A stretch of 64,000 bases of DNA from Gammaproteobacteria bacterium (GTDB lineage Bacteria > Pseudomonadota > Gammaproteobacteria > Steroidobacterales > Steroidobacteraceae), in assembly GCA_027365225.1 (NCBI GenBank), contig DAHXNV010000007.1, forward strand, positions 21,788 through 85,787. The letters are read 5' to 3'. Numbering within the stretch: the stretch's first letter is position 1; every line of letters starts with the position of its first letter. The position numbers and the translations under genes were made by a program. The notes under the pieces are model-generated. The model was not told where the DNA came from, searched no databases, and saw nothing but the letters and a program-made list of their open reading frames with translations. Below, one piece after another: positions 27,529 to 35,743 of this stretch.

Positions 27529-28524
27529 TCAGCTCCAGGGTGTGCGCTGCAGGCGCTGCTCCCAGGCAAGGGCGGTGCGTACGATGGTGTCGAGATCGTC
27601 CAGGCGCGGCGTCCAGCCGAGCTCGCGCCGGATGCGGTCGGCCTGCGCCACGAGCGCCGGGGGATCGCCGGCCCGGCGGGGCATCTCGCGCACCGTCAGG
27701 CGCTTGCCCGAGAGGCGCGCCACGCTCTCGAGGACTTCCCGCACGCTGTAGCCATGTCCATAGCCGACGTTGAGCACGGTCGATGCGCCGCCCTCGCGCA
27801 GGTAATCGAGCGCATCGAGGTGAGCCGTTGCCAGGTCTTCCACGTGGATGTAGTCGCGCACGCCGGTGCCGTCGGGGGTCTCGTAGTCGGTCCCGTAGAT
27901 GAGCACCTCGGGCCGCTTGCCCACGGCATGCTCGCAGGCCACCTTGACGAGCAGCGTTGCCTTTGGCGTTGCCTGTCCGACCCGGCCCTGCGAGTCCGAT
28001 CCGGCGACATTGAAGTACCGCAGCGCCACGTGTTTGAGCGCCGAGGCCGCCGAGACGTCGCGCAGCATCCATTCGGACATCAGCTTGGAGGTGCCGTAGG
28101 GGTTGATGGGCGCGGTCGGGGTGTCCTCGGCGGCCACGCCGCCGGCGGGGGTGCCGTACACGGCCGCGCTCGAGGAGAACACGAAGTGCTTCACGCCCGT
28201 CTCGAGACAGCACGCCAGCAGCGAGCGGGTCGAGCAGGTGTTGTTGCCGTAGTACTTGAGTGGCTCGCTGACCGATTCCGGCACGATGGTGTACGCGGCG
28301 AAGTGCATCACGGTATCCACCCGATGCTCGCTGAGCACCTGCAGCACGGTGTTCCGGTCCCCGACCGCCCCGACCACCAGGGGCGCATCGAGCACCGCCT
28401 GAGGGAAGCCGCGCGACAGATCGTCGAGCACGACGACCCGCTCGCCCCGCGCCCGCAGCTGCAGCGCCACGTGGCTGCCGATGTAGCCGGCGCCTCCGGT
28501 CACCAGGATGCTCGTATCTTTCAT
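27529..28524 (-). CDS. galE: UDP-glucose 4-epimerase
   Basis: 331-residue NAD-dependent epimerase that interconverts UDP-glucose and UDP-galactose (or the N-acetyl forms). The NAD loop is TGGAGYIGSH near the N-terminus; catalytic Ser-Tyr-Lys are in SSSAAVYG and YGTSK; YFNVAGSD and the GTGVRDYIHVEDLA block are typical GalE signatures. The ATG at 28524 begins directly before the first strand. It ends 37 bp before glrK in the same direction. Its start lies only 22 bp from the divergent srkA start. It likely supplies sugars to the glycan genes. Confidence 0.93.
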   Translation of the reverse strand: MKDTSILVTGGAGYIGSHVALQLRARGERVVVLDDLSRGFPQAVLDAPLVVGAVGDRNTVLQVLSEHRVDTVMHFAAYTIVPESVSEPLKYYGNNTCSTRSLLACCLETGVKHFVFSSSAAVYGTPAGGVAAEDTPTAPINPYGTSKLMSEWMLRDVSAASALKHVALRYFNVAGSDSQGRVGQATPKATLLVKVACEHAVGKRPEVLIYGTDYETPDGTGVRDYIHVEDLATAHLDALDYLREGGASTVLNVGYGHGYSVREVLESVARLSGKRLTVREMPRRAGDPPALVAQADRIRRELGWTPRLDDLDTIVRTALAWEQRLQRTPWS

Positions 28525-28546
28525 GCGAGAATACGTCCGTAAGTTC

Positions 28547-29578
28547 ATGAAACCCGAAATCATAAACAAATCGCGCCGCGCTCACCCGAGACTTCGGGCC
28601 ACGCCCAAGCCCTTCGCCGCGCTCACGCCCGAGCGGGTTCTGGAGGCCGCCGAGGCCGTGGGCTTCGAGCCCGACGGGCGGCTGCTCGCGCTGAACAGCT
28701 ATGAGAACCGGGTCTATCGCCTCGGCTCGGCCGAGGGGATGCGGGTGTTGAAGTTCTACCGGCCGGGGCGCTGGAGCGATGCGCAGATCGAGGAGGAGCA
28801 TCGTTTCGCGCTGGAGCTGGCCGCCGCCGAGCTGCCGGTCGCCGCGCCGCTTGAGCTCAAGGGGCGCACGCTGTTTCGCCACGCGGACTTCCGGTTCGCG
28901 GCCTTCGTCTGTCTCGGCGGGCGCGAGCCGGAGCTCGATCTGCCCGGGGCGCGCGAGATCCTCGGGCGCACGCTCGCCCGGGTGCACCAGATCGGCGCCC
29001 GCGCCCGCTTCGCGCACCGGCCGCGCATCGATGTCGAGCGTTACGGGCATCGATCCCGGACCGTGGTGCGGGCCTCCCCGCTGCTGCCCGAGGCGCTCGC
29101 CGAGCCGTACGCGCGCCTCTCGGCCCTGGTGCTCGAGCGGATCGAGCGGGTGTACGGCGAGGTCGGGCCCGTGGAGGGGATCCGGGTGCACGGGGACTGT
29201 CATCTCGGCAATCTGCTGTGGGTCGAGACCGGCCCGCAGTTCGTGGATCTCGATGACTGTGCGATGGGCCCGCGCATCCAGGATCTGTGGATGCTGCTGT
29301 CGGGAGCGCCCGAGGCCCAGCAGACCCAGTGGGCGGAGCTGCTCTCGGGCTACGAGTCGTTCGGATCGATCGACCCGCGGACGCTGCGCCTGATCGAGCC
29401 GTTGCGCGCGCTGCGCATGCTGCATCATGCCGCCTGGGTCTGCGAGCGCTGGGAGGACCCGGCTTTCCCCCGGGCCTTCCCGTGGTTCGGGGAGGCGCGT
29501 CATTGGGAACGGTACCTCGCGGATCTGGCCGAGCAGATGGCCAATATCGACACTCCGCCGCTGCTGGAGCGCGACTGA
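28547..29578 (+). CDS. srkA: Stress response kinase SrkA (YihE/RdoA)
   Basis: 343-residue Ser/Thr protein kinase of the aminoglycoside-phosphotransferase fold, which in E. coli counters stress-induced death through the Cpx/MazEF circuit. LNSYENRVYRL (nucleotide loop), VLKFYRPGRW with the ATP-binding Lys, IRVHGDCHLGNLLW with the catalytic Asp, and FVDLDDCAMGPRIQD with the metal-binding Asp are all present. The ATG at 28547 gives a slightly longer N-terminus than E. coli SrkA. It is divergent from galE with a 22-bp gap, so its promoter must overlap galE sequence. Confidence 0.92.
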   Translation: MKPEIINKSRRAHPRLRATPKPFAALTPERVLEAAEAVGFEPDGRLLALNSYENRVYRLGSAEGMRVLKFYRPGRWSDAQIEEEHRFALELAAAELPVAAPLELKGRTLFRHADFRFAAFVCLGGREPELDLPGAREILGRTLARVHQIGARARFAHRPRIDVERYGHRSRTVVRASPLLPEALAEPYARLSALVLERIERVYGEVGPVEGIRVHGDCHLGNLLWVETGPQFVDLDDCAMGPRIQDLWMLLSGAPEAQQTQWAELLSGYESFGSIDPRTLRLIEPLRALRMLHHAAWVCERWEDPAFPRAFPWFGEARHWERYLADLAEQMANIDTPPLLERD

Positions 29579-29821
29579 CCCGGCCGCGGCTGGGGCGGCG
29601 GGGGCGCCGAGGTGACATTCGTCAAGGTTTTTCAATATCCTGCGTGCGTCTTGCGCGCCGTGCCGTTACTGTCAAATGAATAACGTGCCCCCCGGCGCGT
29701 TCCGAAGAAGCGATACGACCATGTCCTTAGGAAGAGTCTGTTCACTGCGGGGGCCCGGCCGCCTTCCGCCTGTGATAGGGCGGACCTGAGGTCGGCTGCC
29801 CCCGGAGCGTCCCCGTTCGCA

Positions 29822-32695
29822 ATGTCCGCCCCCGAATCTCAATCACCGCTCCCCGAGGCCATCCCGGGCCTCTCGACGGCCACCACGACCATCGTGCGTG
29901 CCGAGCCCGGCTTGAGCGAACGTGCCGCGCTGCACCCCCACGTGCGCACCCTGGTCAAGGAGGCGGCGCTGCGCAGCGGCCGGGAGGTGCCGGACCTCGA
30001 GGTCCTGCTGAGGCTGGTCAGCCAGCAGTTCGAGGCAATGGACGCCGAGCGGCGCGGCATCGTGCAATCGATGCGGCTGATGGCCGATGAGGCCGCCGAG
30101 CTCGCCTACCGGGCGCGCGAGTCGGAGCTCACCGAGCGCGTGGCCCGCGCCGAGCGCGAGGTCTTCGAGCAGCTCACGGCCAACGTGCCGCTGAGCGAGG
30201 CGCTCGCCTCGGTCACGCACTTCATCGAGGCGGTCGGGGTCGGCACGGCGGGCTCGATCGGCGTGCTCGCCGAGGACGGCCGCAGCTTCGGCCTGCTCAT
30301 CGCGCCGAAGCTCCCCGAGCCGCTGCGCGCGGCCCTCGAGCACTGTGCCATCGACATTCAAAACGGCTCGTGCGCCGCGGCGGTGTGTCTGGGCCGGCAG
30401 GTGCTGGTGGCCGACGTGGCCAAGGATCCGTTCTGGGAGCGGCCGCGCGCGGCGATCCTGGCCGCGGGGCTGAACGCCTCCTGGTCGACGCCCATCAAGG
30501 CCACCGACGGCCGGGTGCTCGGCAGCCTCGGGGTCTATCACGCCGCGGCGGGACTGCCGGGGCAGCGGGAGCTGCGCATCATGGCGCATGCGGCGCAGAT
30601 CGCCGGCATTGCGATCGGGCGGTGCATGGCCGAGTGGGCGCTGCGCGCGAGCGAGGCGAAGTTTCGGGGTCTGTTCGAGACCATCGTCGAGGGCGTGTAT
30701 CAGAGCGGGCCCGAGGGGCGCCTGGAGTCGGTCAATCCCGCCTTCGTCAGCATCCTCGGCTACGAGAGCCCCGAGCAGCTCTACGCGCTGCGCGACGTGG
30801 GGGTGCTCTACTGGAATCCCGAGGACCGGGCCCGTTTCACCGAGCAGATCGAGCGGCAGGGCGAGATCCGCAACGCCGAGTTCGTGCTGCGCCGGCGCGA
30901 CGGGGCGCCCGTGGTGGTGTTGGAGAACAGCCGCGCGGTGCGCGATGCCGCCGGGCGGGTCATCGGCTACGAGGGCACCATCGCCGATATCACCGAGCGC
31001 AAGCGCGCCGAACAGGCGGTGTTCGCCGAGAAGGAGCGCGCGCAGGTCACGCTGCAGTCGATCGGCGATGCGGTGATCAGCACCGATGCGGACGGGCGGA
31101 TCGATTACATCAATCCGGCCGCCGAGAACCTGACCGCGTGGCGGCTCGATCAGGCGCGCGGCAAGCCGATCGGGGAGGTGCTGACGCTGATCGATGAGAT
31201 CTCGCGCGAGCCGATCGACAATCCGCTGCTGCGCGTGCTCGGCAAGGGCCGCAGCAACGCCGCGACGGAGCATGCGGTGCTGGTGACGCGCGCCGGACAC
31301 GAGGTGGCCATCCAGGAGACCGCCGCGCCCATCTGCGACCGCCAGGGCCGGGTGATCGGCGCGGTGATGGTGTTCCACGACGTCACGCGCGAGCGGCGCC
31401 TGAAGCGCGCGCTGTCGTATCAGGCCAGTCACGATGCGCTCACCGGCCTGATCAACCGCCGCGAGTTCGACAACCGCCTGCAGCAGGCGGTCATGACCGC
31501 GCGGCACGGCGGGCTCACCCACGCGCTGCTCTACATCGATCTCGACCAGTTCAAGGTGGTCAACGACACCTGTGGCCATCAGGCCGGCGATCGGCTGCTG
31601 CGCGACATGACCGGGCTGCTGCAATCGCGCGTGCGGGCCGCCGATACCATTGCGCGCCTCGGCGGCGATGAGTTCGGCGTGCTGCTCGAGAACTGCTCGA
31701 TCGAGCAGTCGACGCGCATCGCCGAGGGCGTGCGTCAGGCGATCCACACGTACCGCTTCTCGTGGGGGACGAGCACGCTGTCGGTGGGCGCGAGCGTCGG
31801 GGTGGTGCACATCGGGGCGGAGACCGAGAGCGTCGCGAGCGTGATGAGCGCGGCGGACATCGCCTGCTACGCGGCCAAGGACGCGGGCCGCAACCGCATC
31901 CACTTCTACGAGTCCGAGGGTCAGAATCACCCGCGCCATCGCGAGATGCACTGGGTGGCGCGGGTGACCCGCGCGGTCGAGCAGAATTGCCTGGAGCTGT
32001 ACTTCCAGCCCATCCGGCCGCTGGCGCAGTCGCAGGAGGCGATCAACTTCAACGAGCTGCTGGTGCGCCTGCGCGATGAGGACGGCCGGCTGGTGCCGCC
32101 CGAGGAGTTCATTCCGGCGGCCGAGCGCTACAACGTCATCTCGGTGATCGACCGCTGGGTGGTGCGTCACGCGCTGGAGTTTCTCGGCGCCTGGCGCCGG
32201 GGCGGCGCGCCGCTGCCGTTGCTTGCGATCAATGTGTCGGGCACCTCGCTCAACGACCAGTCGTTCATCGACTTCACCATGCAGCACGTGGAGGACACCG
32301 CGCTCGCCGCCGCGCTGTGTTTCGAGATCACCGAGACCGCCGCGGTCACCAGCCTCTCGAACGCCGCGTTCGCGATGCACGAACTGAAGGCCCGGGGCTG
32401 CAAGTTCGCGCTGGATGATTTTGGCACGGGGCTCTCTTCGTTCATGTACTTGAAGAGCCTGCCGGTGGATTTCCTCAAGATCGACGGGCAGTTCGTGCGG
32501 CGCATCGCCGAGGATCCGGTCGATCGCAGCATGGTCGAGGCGATCTGCCAGGTCGGCCGCACCCTCGGCATCGCCACCGTCGCCGAGTTCGTCGAGGCGC
32601 AGCCGGTGCTCGATGAGCTCAGGCGCATCGGCGTCGACTACGCGCAAGGCTTCCTGCTCGCCAATCCGCTGCCGCTCGCGCAGCTGCGCCCGTAG
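29822..32695 (+). CDS. Multidomain c-di-GMP protein: GAF-PAS-PAS-GGDEF-EAL
   Basis: 957-residue soluble signalling protein. After a helical N-terminus come a GAF-like domain (about 110-275), a PAS domain (about 278-395), a second PAS (about 405-530), a GGDEF domain with intact RLGGDEFG, and a C-terminal EAL domain. The EAL motif reads ELL; downstream catalytic parts AINVSG, EITETA, DDFGTG and DFLKIDG are kept, while VAEGVE is VAEFVE. It could make, break or only sense c-di-GMP; both active sites look usable. No transmembrane segments. It stands alone, with 243 bp of upstream DNA holding no recognised riboswitch. Confidence 0.9.
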   Translation: MSAPESQSPLPEAIPGLSTATTTIVRAEPGLSERAALHPHVRTLVKEAALRSGREVPDLEVLLRLVSQQFEAMDAERRGIVQSMRLMADEAAELAYRARESELTERVARAEREVFEQLTANVPLSEALASVTHFIEAVGVGTAGSIGVLAEDGRSFGLLIAPKLPEPLRAALEHCAIDIQNGSCAAAVCLGRQVLVADVAKDPFWERPRAAILAAGLNASWSTPIKATDGRVLGSLGVYHAAAGLPGQRELRIMAHAAQIAGIAIGRCMAEWALRASEAKFRGLFETIVEGVYQSGPEGRLESVNPAFVSILGYESPEQLYALRDVGVLYWNPEDRARFTEQIERQGEIRNAEFVLRRRDGAPVVVLENSRAVRDAAGRVIGYEGTIADITERKRAEQAVFAEKERAQVTLQSIGDAVISTDADGRIDYINPAAENLTAWRLDQARGKPIGEVLTLIDEISREPIDNPLLRVLGKGRSNAATEHAVLVTRAGHEVAIQETAAPICDRQGRVIGAVMVFHDVTRERRLKRALSYQASHDALTGLINRREFDNRLQQAVMTARHGGLTHALLYIDLDQFKVVNDTCGHQAGDRLLRDMTGLLQSRVRAADTIARLGGDEFGVLLENCSIEQSTRIAEGVRQAIHTYRFSWGTSTLSVGASVGVVHIGAETESVASVMSAADIACYAAKDAGRNRIHFYESEGQNHPRHREMHWVARVTRAVEQNCLELYFQPIRPLAQSQEAINFNELLVRLRDEDGRLVPPEEFIPAAERYNVISVIDRWVVRHALEFLGAWRRGGAPLPLLAINVSGTSLNDQSFIDFTMQHVEDTALAAALCFEITETAAVTSLSNAAFAMHELKARGCKFALDDFGTGLSSFMYLKSLPVDFLKIDGQFVRRIAEDPVDRSMVEAICQVGRTLGIATVAEFVEAQPVLDELRRIGVDYAQGFLLANPLPLAQLRP

Positions 32696-32845
32696 CCGCC
32701 CGAGATCTGCTCGACCGCACATCCGTCACCCTTGGGTGCACGCCGGACAGGTACGCTGCGCGGCAGCGTCGCTCTGCCGCGTCCGCCAGCGGTCGTGATA
32801 ACCCTCGCGCAGGCGCCCGGCGGTCTGCGTGGGCAACGGGTGTGC

Positions 32846-32880
32846 TTGCGACCGGACATTTGTCCTCGTAAGATAGACAA
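32846..32880 (+). promoter_or_regulatory. Promoter/operator of the Xre-RES pair, apparently leaderless
   Basis: TTGCGA (32846-32851) and TAAGAT (32869-32874) are 17 bp apart and the -10 box ends 6 nt before the antitoxin ATG, so the mRNA should begin at the start codon. A GGACA-TT-TGTCC palindrome (32854-32865) fills the spacer, and TTGTC (32860-32864) pairs with GACAA (32876-32880). These sites fit autorepression by the antitoxin. Confidence 0.55.
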
Positions 32881-33288
32881 ATGACCGACACGGTGTTCAA
32901 GTCCTACCCTCTCGAGAACGATCTCGAGATGGCCGCGCTCATCCTCGTCGGCCTACCCGCGGTCGTGCTGAGACGTGTCGGTACGTTCCTTGATCTGCGC
33001 CCGGCGAAGGTCGGCTCGATCGTCAATATCAATGAGAAGACGCTGGAGCGGCGTCTCAAGGCGCACGCGCGGCTCAAGCCCGACGAGTCCGAGCGCGTCG
33101 CGCGCCTCATGCGCATCATCTCCCGGGCAACGTCGGTCCTGGAGAGCCGGGAGCACGCCCGAGAGTGGCTGAATCGGCCGCTGCGCGAGCTCGGGGGCCA
33201 CAGCCCGCTGCAGGTGGCCGCGACCGAGCCGGGTGCGCGGGAGGTGGAACGGGTCCTCGGCCGCATCGAGCACGGAATCTTCGCCTGA
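32881..33288 (+). CDS. Xre/MbcA/ParS-type antitoxin (DUF2384)
   Basis: 135-residue antitoxin of a RES-Xre toxin-antitoxin system. An N-terminal helical Xre-like DNA-binding part (residues about 20-75, with VGSIVNINEKTLERRLK) is followed by the DUF2384 C-terminus: TSVLESREHAREWLNRPLRE, then GGHSPLQVAATEPGAREVE, which blocks the toxin active site. It overlaps the toxin start by 4 bp and has its own operator-bearing promoter. Confidence 0.87.
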   Translation: MTDTVFKSYPLENDLEMAALILVGLPAVVLRRVGTFLDLRPAKVGSIVNINEKTLERRLKAHARLKPDESERVARLMRIISRATSVLESREHAREWLNRPLRELGGHSPLQVAATEPGAREVERVLGRIEHGIFA

Positions 33289-33761
33289 TCACGGCGTGGC
33301 GCCTCTGCAAGCGCTCGCGCCTCGCCGGTGCGTTCGATGGCCGCGGCGCCGCGCACAATCCCGGGCGCTGGAATGGGCCGGGCGTCGCGCTGGTCTATAC
33401 CGCCGAGAGCCGCTCGCTCGCCTCGCTGGAGGTGTTGGTGCACAGCGAGGACACGCGGGTGCTCGCGGCCATCCGGTGGGTGGCGATTGCCGTGCGCATC
33501 GAGGACTCGCTCATCGAGATCCCGCCGTCCCTGCCGGAGGATTGGCGCCGCTTGCCCGCGCCGCCGTCCACCCGGGAGTTCGGGTCGCGGTGGGTCGCTG
33601 CAGCACGCTCCGTCGTGCTCCGGGTGCCAAGCGCCGTCGTGGACGGTGAGTTCAATTACCTGCTGAACCCCCGTCACCCGGACTTCGCCCAGCTCGAATT
33701 CGCGCCACCTCGACCCTTCTCATTCGATTCGCGGCTGAGCCCATCGAAGCGACCCCCGTAG
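33285..33761 (+). CDS. RES-domain toxin (NAD+-degrading type)
   Basis: 158-residue toxin; RES toxins deplete or phosphorolyse NAD+. Family landmarks are WRLCKRSR at the start (active-site Arg), GRWNGPG, YTAESRSLASLEVLVH (Tyr/Ser/Glu cluster) and VPSAVVDGEFNYLLNPRHPDF. The family normally begins at the TAWR segment, and the only codon there is CTG at 33285, which overlaps the antitoxin stop as CTGA; the nearest in-frame ATG (33165) would force a 124-bp overlap. A CTG start is therefore proposed. Downstream to 33943 nothing else is recognised. Confidence 0.82.
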   Translation: MITAWRLCKRSRLAGAFDGRGAAHNPGRWNGPGVALVYTAESRSLASLEVLVHSEDTRVLAAIRWVAIAVRIEDSLIEIPPSLPEDWRRLPAPPSTREFGSRWVAAARSVVLRVPSAVVDGEFNYLLNPRHPDFAQLEFAPPRPFSFDSRLSPSKRPP

Positions 33762-33943
33762 ACACTCCAGACGGGCGGCTGCAACGGCCATACACATGCT
33801 CAGCGCCTCACTCCTAACTACGGTCTTCGCCCGGATGGCCTGGAACGGACTTGCCGTGTTTCGCGAGCAGGATCTTCCACCATCCCGGCATCAATGGTGG
33901 ACTGCTTTTGGCAAGCAACACAGGACTAATTCTGGCGAGCGCT

Positions 33944-34798
33944 TCAGAGCCGCACCCTTTTCAAATGGAGAGCACGTCGAATGCGATCACGATTTATACG
34001 GACTAATGTTTCGCGCCCAAACACGAGCACGTCCGAGATACGATTTCGTAAAACGAGTGGTTCATCAATGCGTGAATAGTGGTGTGCTTGGAGTTGTTTA
34101 TGAGCCCTCCTATCCGAGTAAATGCTGTATTGAAGGCCAATGTCGCTAAACGCATCTACAAAGCGATGAGGATGCGCGTTTAAGATTGCGTGAATTGCCA
34201 ATGTATAAGCAATTGGGCCTGTGATAGCGCGAACCGCTCCGCCTCCCACCCCGTGATAATATCGATGATAGTGGTCGATATTTCTGGATACCATTGCGAT
34301 CACATTTTTGAGATACGGGTGACCTGCGCACGTGATGATCATCCACTGCATGTATTCATAGCCCGGAATGTGCGCTAGCTCGGGATGTTGACCCCACGCC
34401 CTGCAGTGTGGATCCGGCGAATTGTGCCACTGGGAGATCAAGAATCGGTCATCCGGTCGTATGACCTTGCTCAGCGGGATCGTGGCCGTACTCTTTATAT
34501 CCAGATACACTCCACCCAATTTATAGAGACAAAGGTACCGGAAAAAATCAGCACGGGCGGCTCCATATTTTGCATTTATTTGCCGATATCTCCTTAGCGT
34601 ACTTACATCAAAATTTTTGCTAATGAATTGCTCACACTCCTTATTCCCATACACGCATACCCTCCAGTCGGGATTTGTCGCGGATAATTGTTCAATGTTG
34701 GCACGTAATTCTTGATTCAATTCCTTCGGGTCTTCACATGTGAGGTGGAGGAGCTTGGGAATTGCTTCAAATGGTTGAGGTGTCATTGCAGCGAGCAC
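33944..34798 (-). CDS. GT32-type glycosyltransferase with DXD-like motif (low-GC)
   Basis: 284-residue glycosyltransferase of the GT-A, DXD-sugar-binding type (Och1/capsular polysaccharide-like). IPKLLHLTCEDP opens the domain, ARADFFRYLCLYKLGGVYLD carries the nucleotide/metal site (YLDIKS in place of YLD-x-D), and GPIAYTLAIHAIL follows later. No signal peptide. Base composition is much lower in GC than neighbours, and codon use differs, suggesting recent acquisition. No partner glycan genes adjoin it. Start at 34798 or 34786. Confidence 0.78.
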   Translation of the reverse strand: MLAAMTPQPFEAIPKLLHLTCEDPKELNQELRANIEQLSATNPDWRVCVYGNKECEQFISKNFDVSTLRRYRQINAKYGAARADFFRYLCLYKLGGVYLDIKSTATIPLSKVIRPDDRFLISQWHNSPDPHCRAWGQHPELAHIPGYEYMQWMIITCAGHPYLKNVIAMVSRNIDHYHRYYHGVGGGAVRAITGPIAYTLAIHAILNAHPHRFVDAFSDIGLQYSIYSDRRAHKQLQAHHYSRIDEPLVLRNRISDVLVFGRETLVRINRDRIRRALHLKRVRL

Positions 34799-35346
34799 TT
34801 TCAGGCGATCAACGCGTGTATTTTGGATCCGCCGTACGCACCCCAGACCCCGCTAGACCAGATTATGCGCGAAGCGCCTGTTACGCGCGTATTCAACGCC
34901 ATCGTGGACACGGTTTCCACGTGATGGTGAACAGCGTGGGGTGGCTCGGGTCGTTCGGACGGATTTCCGGGTGGGATAAGTGGACGACCCTGCTGAGTTG
35001 ACCCAATCATTGCAGAATCTTCCGCCCTCAATTCTCGCAACACCTGAGATTGCACGCAGATTGGGGTTTTGGGGCGGTCCCGCGATCTTCACATGACGTG
35101 CGAATTGAAATCCGGACATTGGATGCTTCCTGCCGTGCATTTTAAGACCGAGAAGCGTTCGAAACACGAAATTTATGCATCTGTCGGGTTGATTAAACCC
35201 GGACCCTGCAGAATCGGGGCAGCGCGATCGCGTGCGCCGCGAGCGATCCCAGGGCCGGGACCTCGCATATTCCCCTGCAACGTCGCCGGCGTACCCGCAC
35301 GGTGACGAACTCAAGCCGCGCCGGCTGGGGCCGGCGCGGCGCGGTA
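34799..35346. other. Stretch without recognised gene
   Basis: About 550 bp, part of it moderately low in GC, between the GT32 gene and the DUF433 antitoxin region. Several short frames exist on both strands but none resembles a known family or has a plausible ribosome site. A GC-rich hairpin closes its right end (35315-35340). Confidence 0.4.
35315..35340. terminator. Perfect GC hairpin
   Basis: GCCGCGCCGGC (35315-35325) and GCCGGCGCGGC (35330-35340) form an 11-bp perfect stem with a TGGG loop. It follows the DUF433/toxin-stub region on the minus strand. There is no T tract on either side, so termination is possible but not proven. Confidence 0.4.
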
Positions 35347-35382
35347 TCAGTCCGGCAGATCGAGGTCGAGCAGGATGTTCAT
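35347..35382 (-). pseudogene. Stub of a PIN-like (DUF5615) toxin
   Basis: An ATG at 35382 opens MNILLDLDLPD and meets TGA after 11 codons. DUF433 antitoxins are normally followed by DUF5615 toxins that begin with an M-x-(I/F)-L-x-D-x-x-L-P pattern, so this looks like a toxin gene reduced to its first residues; the GC hairpin follows within 10 bp. No continuation is recognised in other frames. Confidence 0.45.
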
Positions 35383-35397
35383 GCCGGGCGAGAGGTC

Positions 35398-35622
35398 CTA
35401 CGCGAAGTGGATCTCTCGTTCCTCGGCGCGCCAGGCCGCATAGCGAAGAGCCTGCAGAATGTCCTCGCGCTCGAGGTACGGATAATCGGCAAGCAGCTCG
35501 TCGATCGTTCGGCCGGCGCCGATCTGCCCGACGATCATCCCTACGGTGACGCGCCTACCCCGGACGCAGGGCTTTCCGCCCATCACGCGGGGATTCTGGG
35601 TGATGCGATCAAGGCTGATCAT
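35398..35622 (-). CDS. DUF433 antitoxin-like protein
   Basis: About 74-residue DUF433 protein: MISLDRITQNPRVMGGKPC then VRGRRVTVGMIVGQIGAG and DYPYLEREDILQALRYAAWR, the full family pattern (winged-helix-like DNA-binding antitoxin). GGAG lies 8 nt before the ATG at 35622; an ATG at 35628 is the other candidate. Its toxin partner downstream is only an 11-codon stub, so the antitoxin is orphaned. Confidence 0.85.
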   Translation of the reverse strand: MISLDRITQNPRVMGGKPCVRGRRVTVGMIVGQIGAGRTIDELLADYPYLEREDILQALRYAAWRAEEREIHFA

Positions 35623-35653
35623 GGACATAGCTCCGAAACGCGGGCGCCACCTG

Positions 35654-35675
35654 AATGAGCCTACCACGGCTCATT
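35654..35675. promoter_or_regulatory. Inverted repeat upstream of the DUF433 gene
   Basis: AATGAGCC (35654-35661) and GGCTCATT (35668-35675) are a perfect 8-bp inverted repeat with a 6-bp spacer, 26-32 bp before the antitoxin start. A second pair, ATGATA (35682-35687) and TATCAT (35696-35701), lies behind it. Likely operator sites for autoregulation. Confidence 0.5.
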
Positions 35676-35743
35676 TTATGAATGATAACGTCGGCTATCA
35701 TGCTCAAGTACCCGTACACCCCAGGATGTGTATGTTCCGCGCA

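Noticed and set aside
29579..29821. Possible c-di-GMP riboswitch in the leader of the GGDEF-EAL gene
   Set aside because: No GEMM-type conserved core could be read; only GC-rich sequence without a convincing aptamer.
29843..32722. Very long open frame on the minus strand (about 959 codons)
   Set aside because: It is the antisense shadow of the GGDEF-EAL gene; the plus strand has clear catalytic motifs and the minus translation is Arg/His/Gln-rich without any domain.
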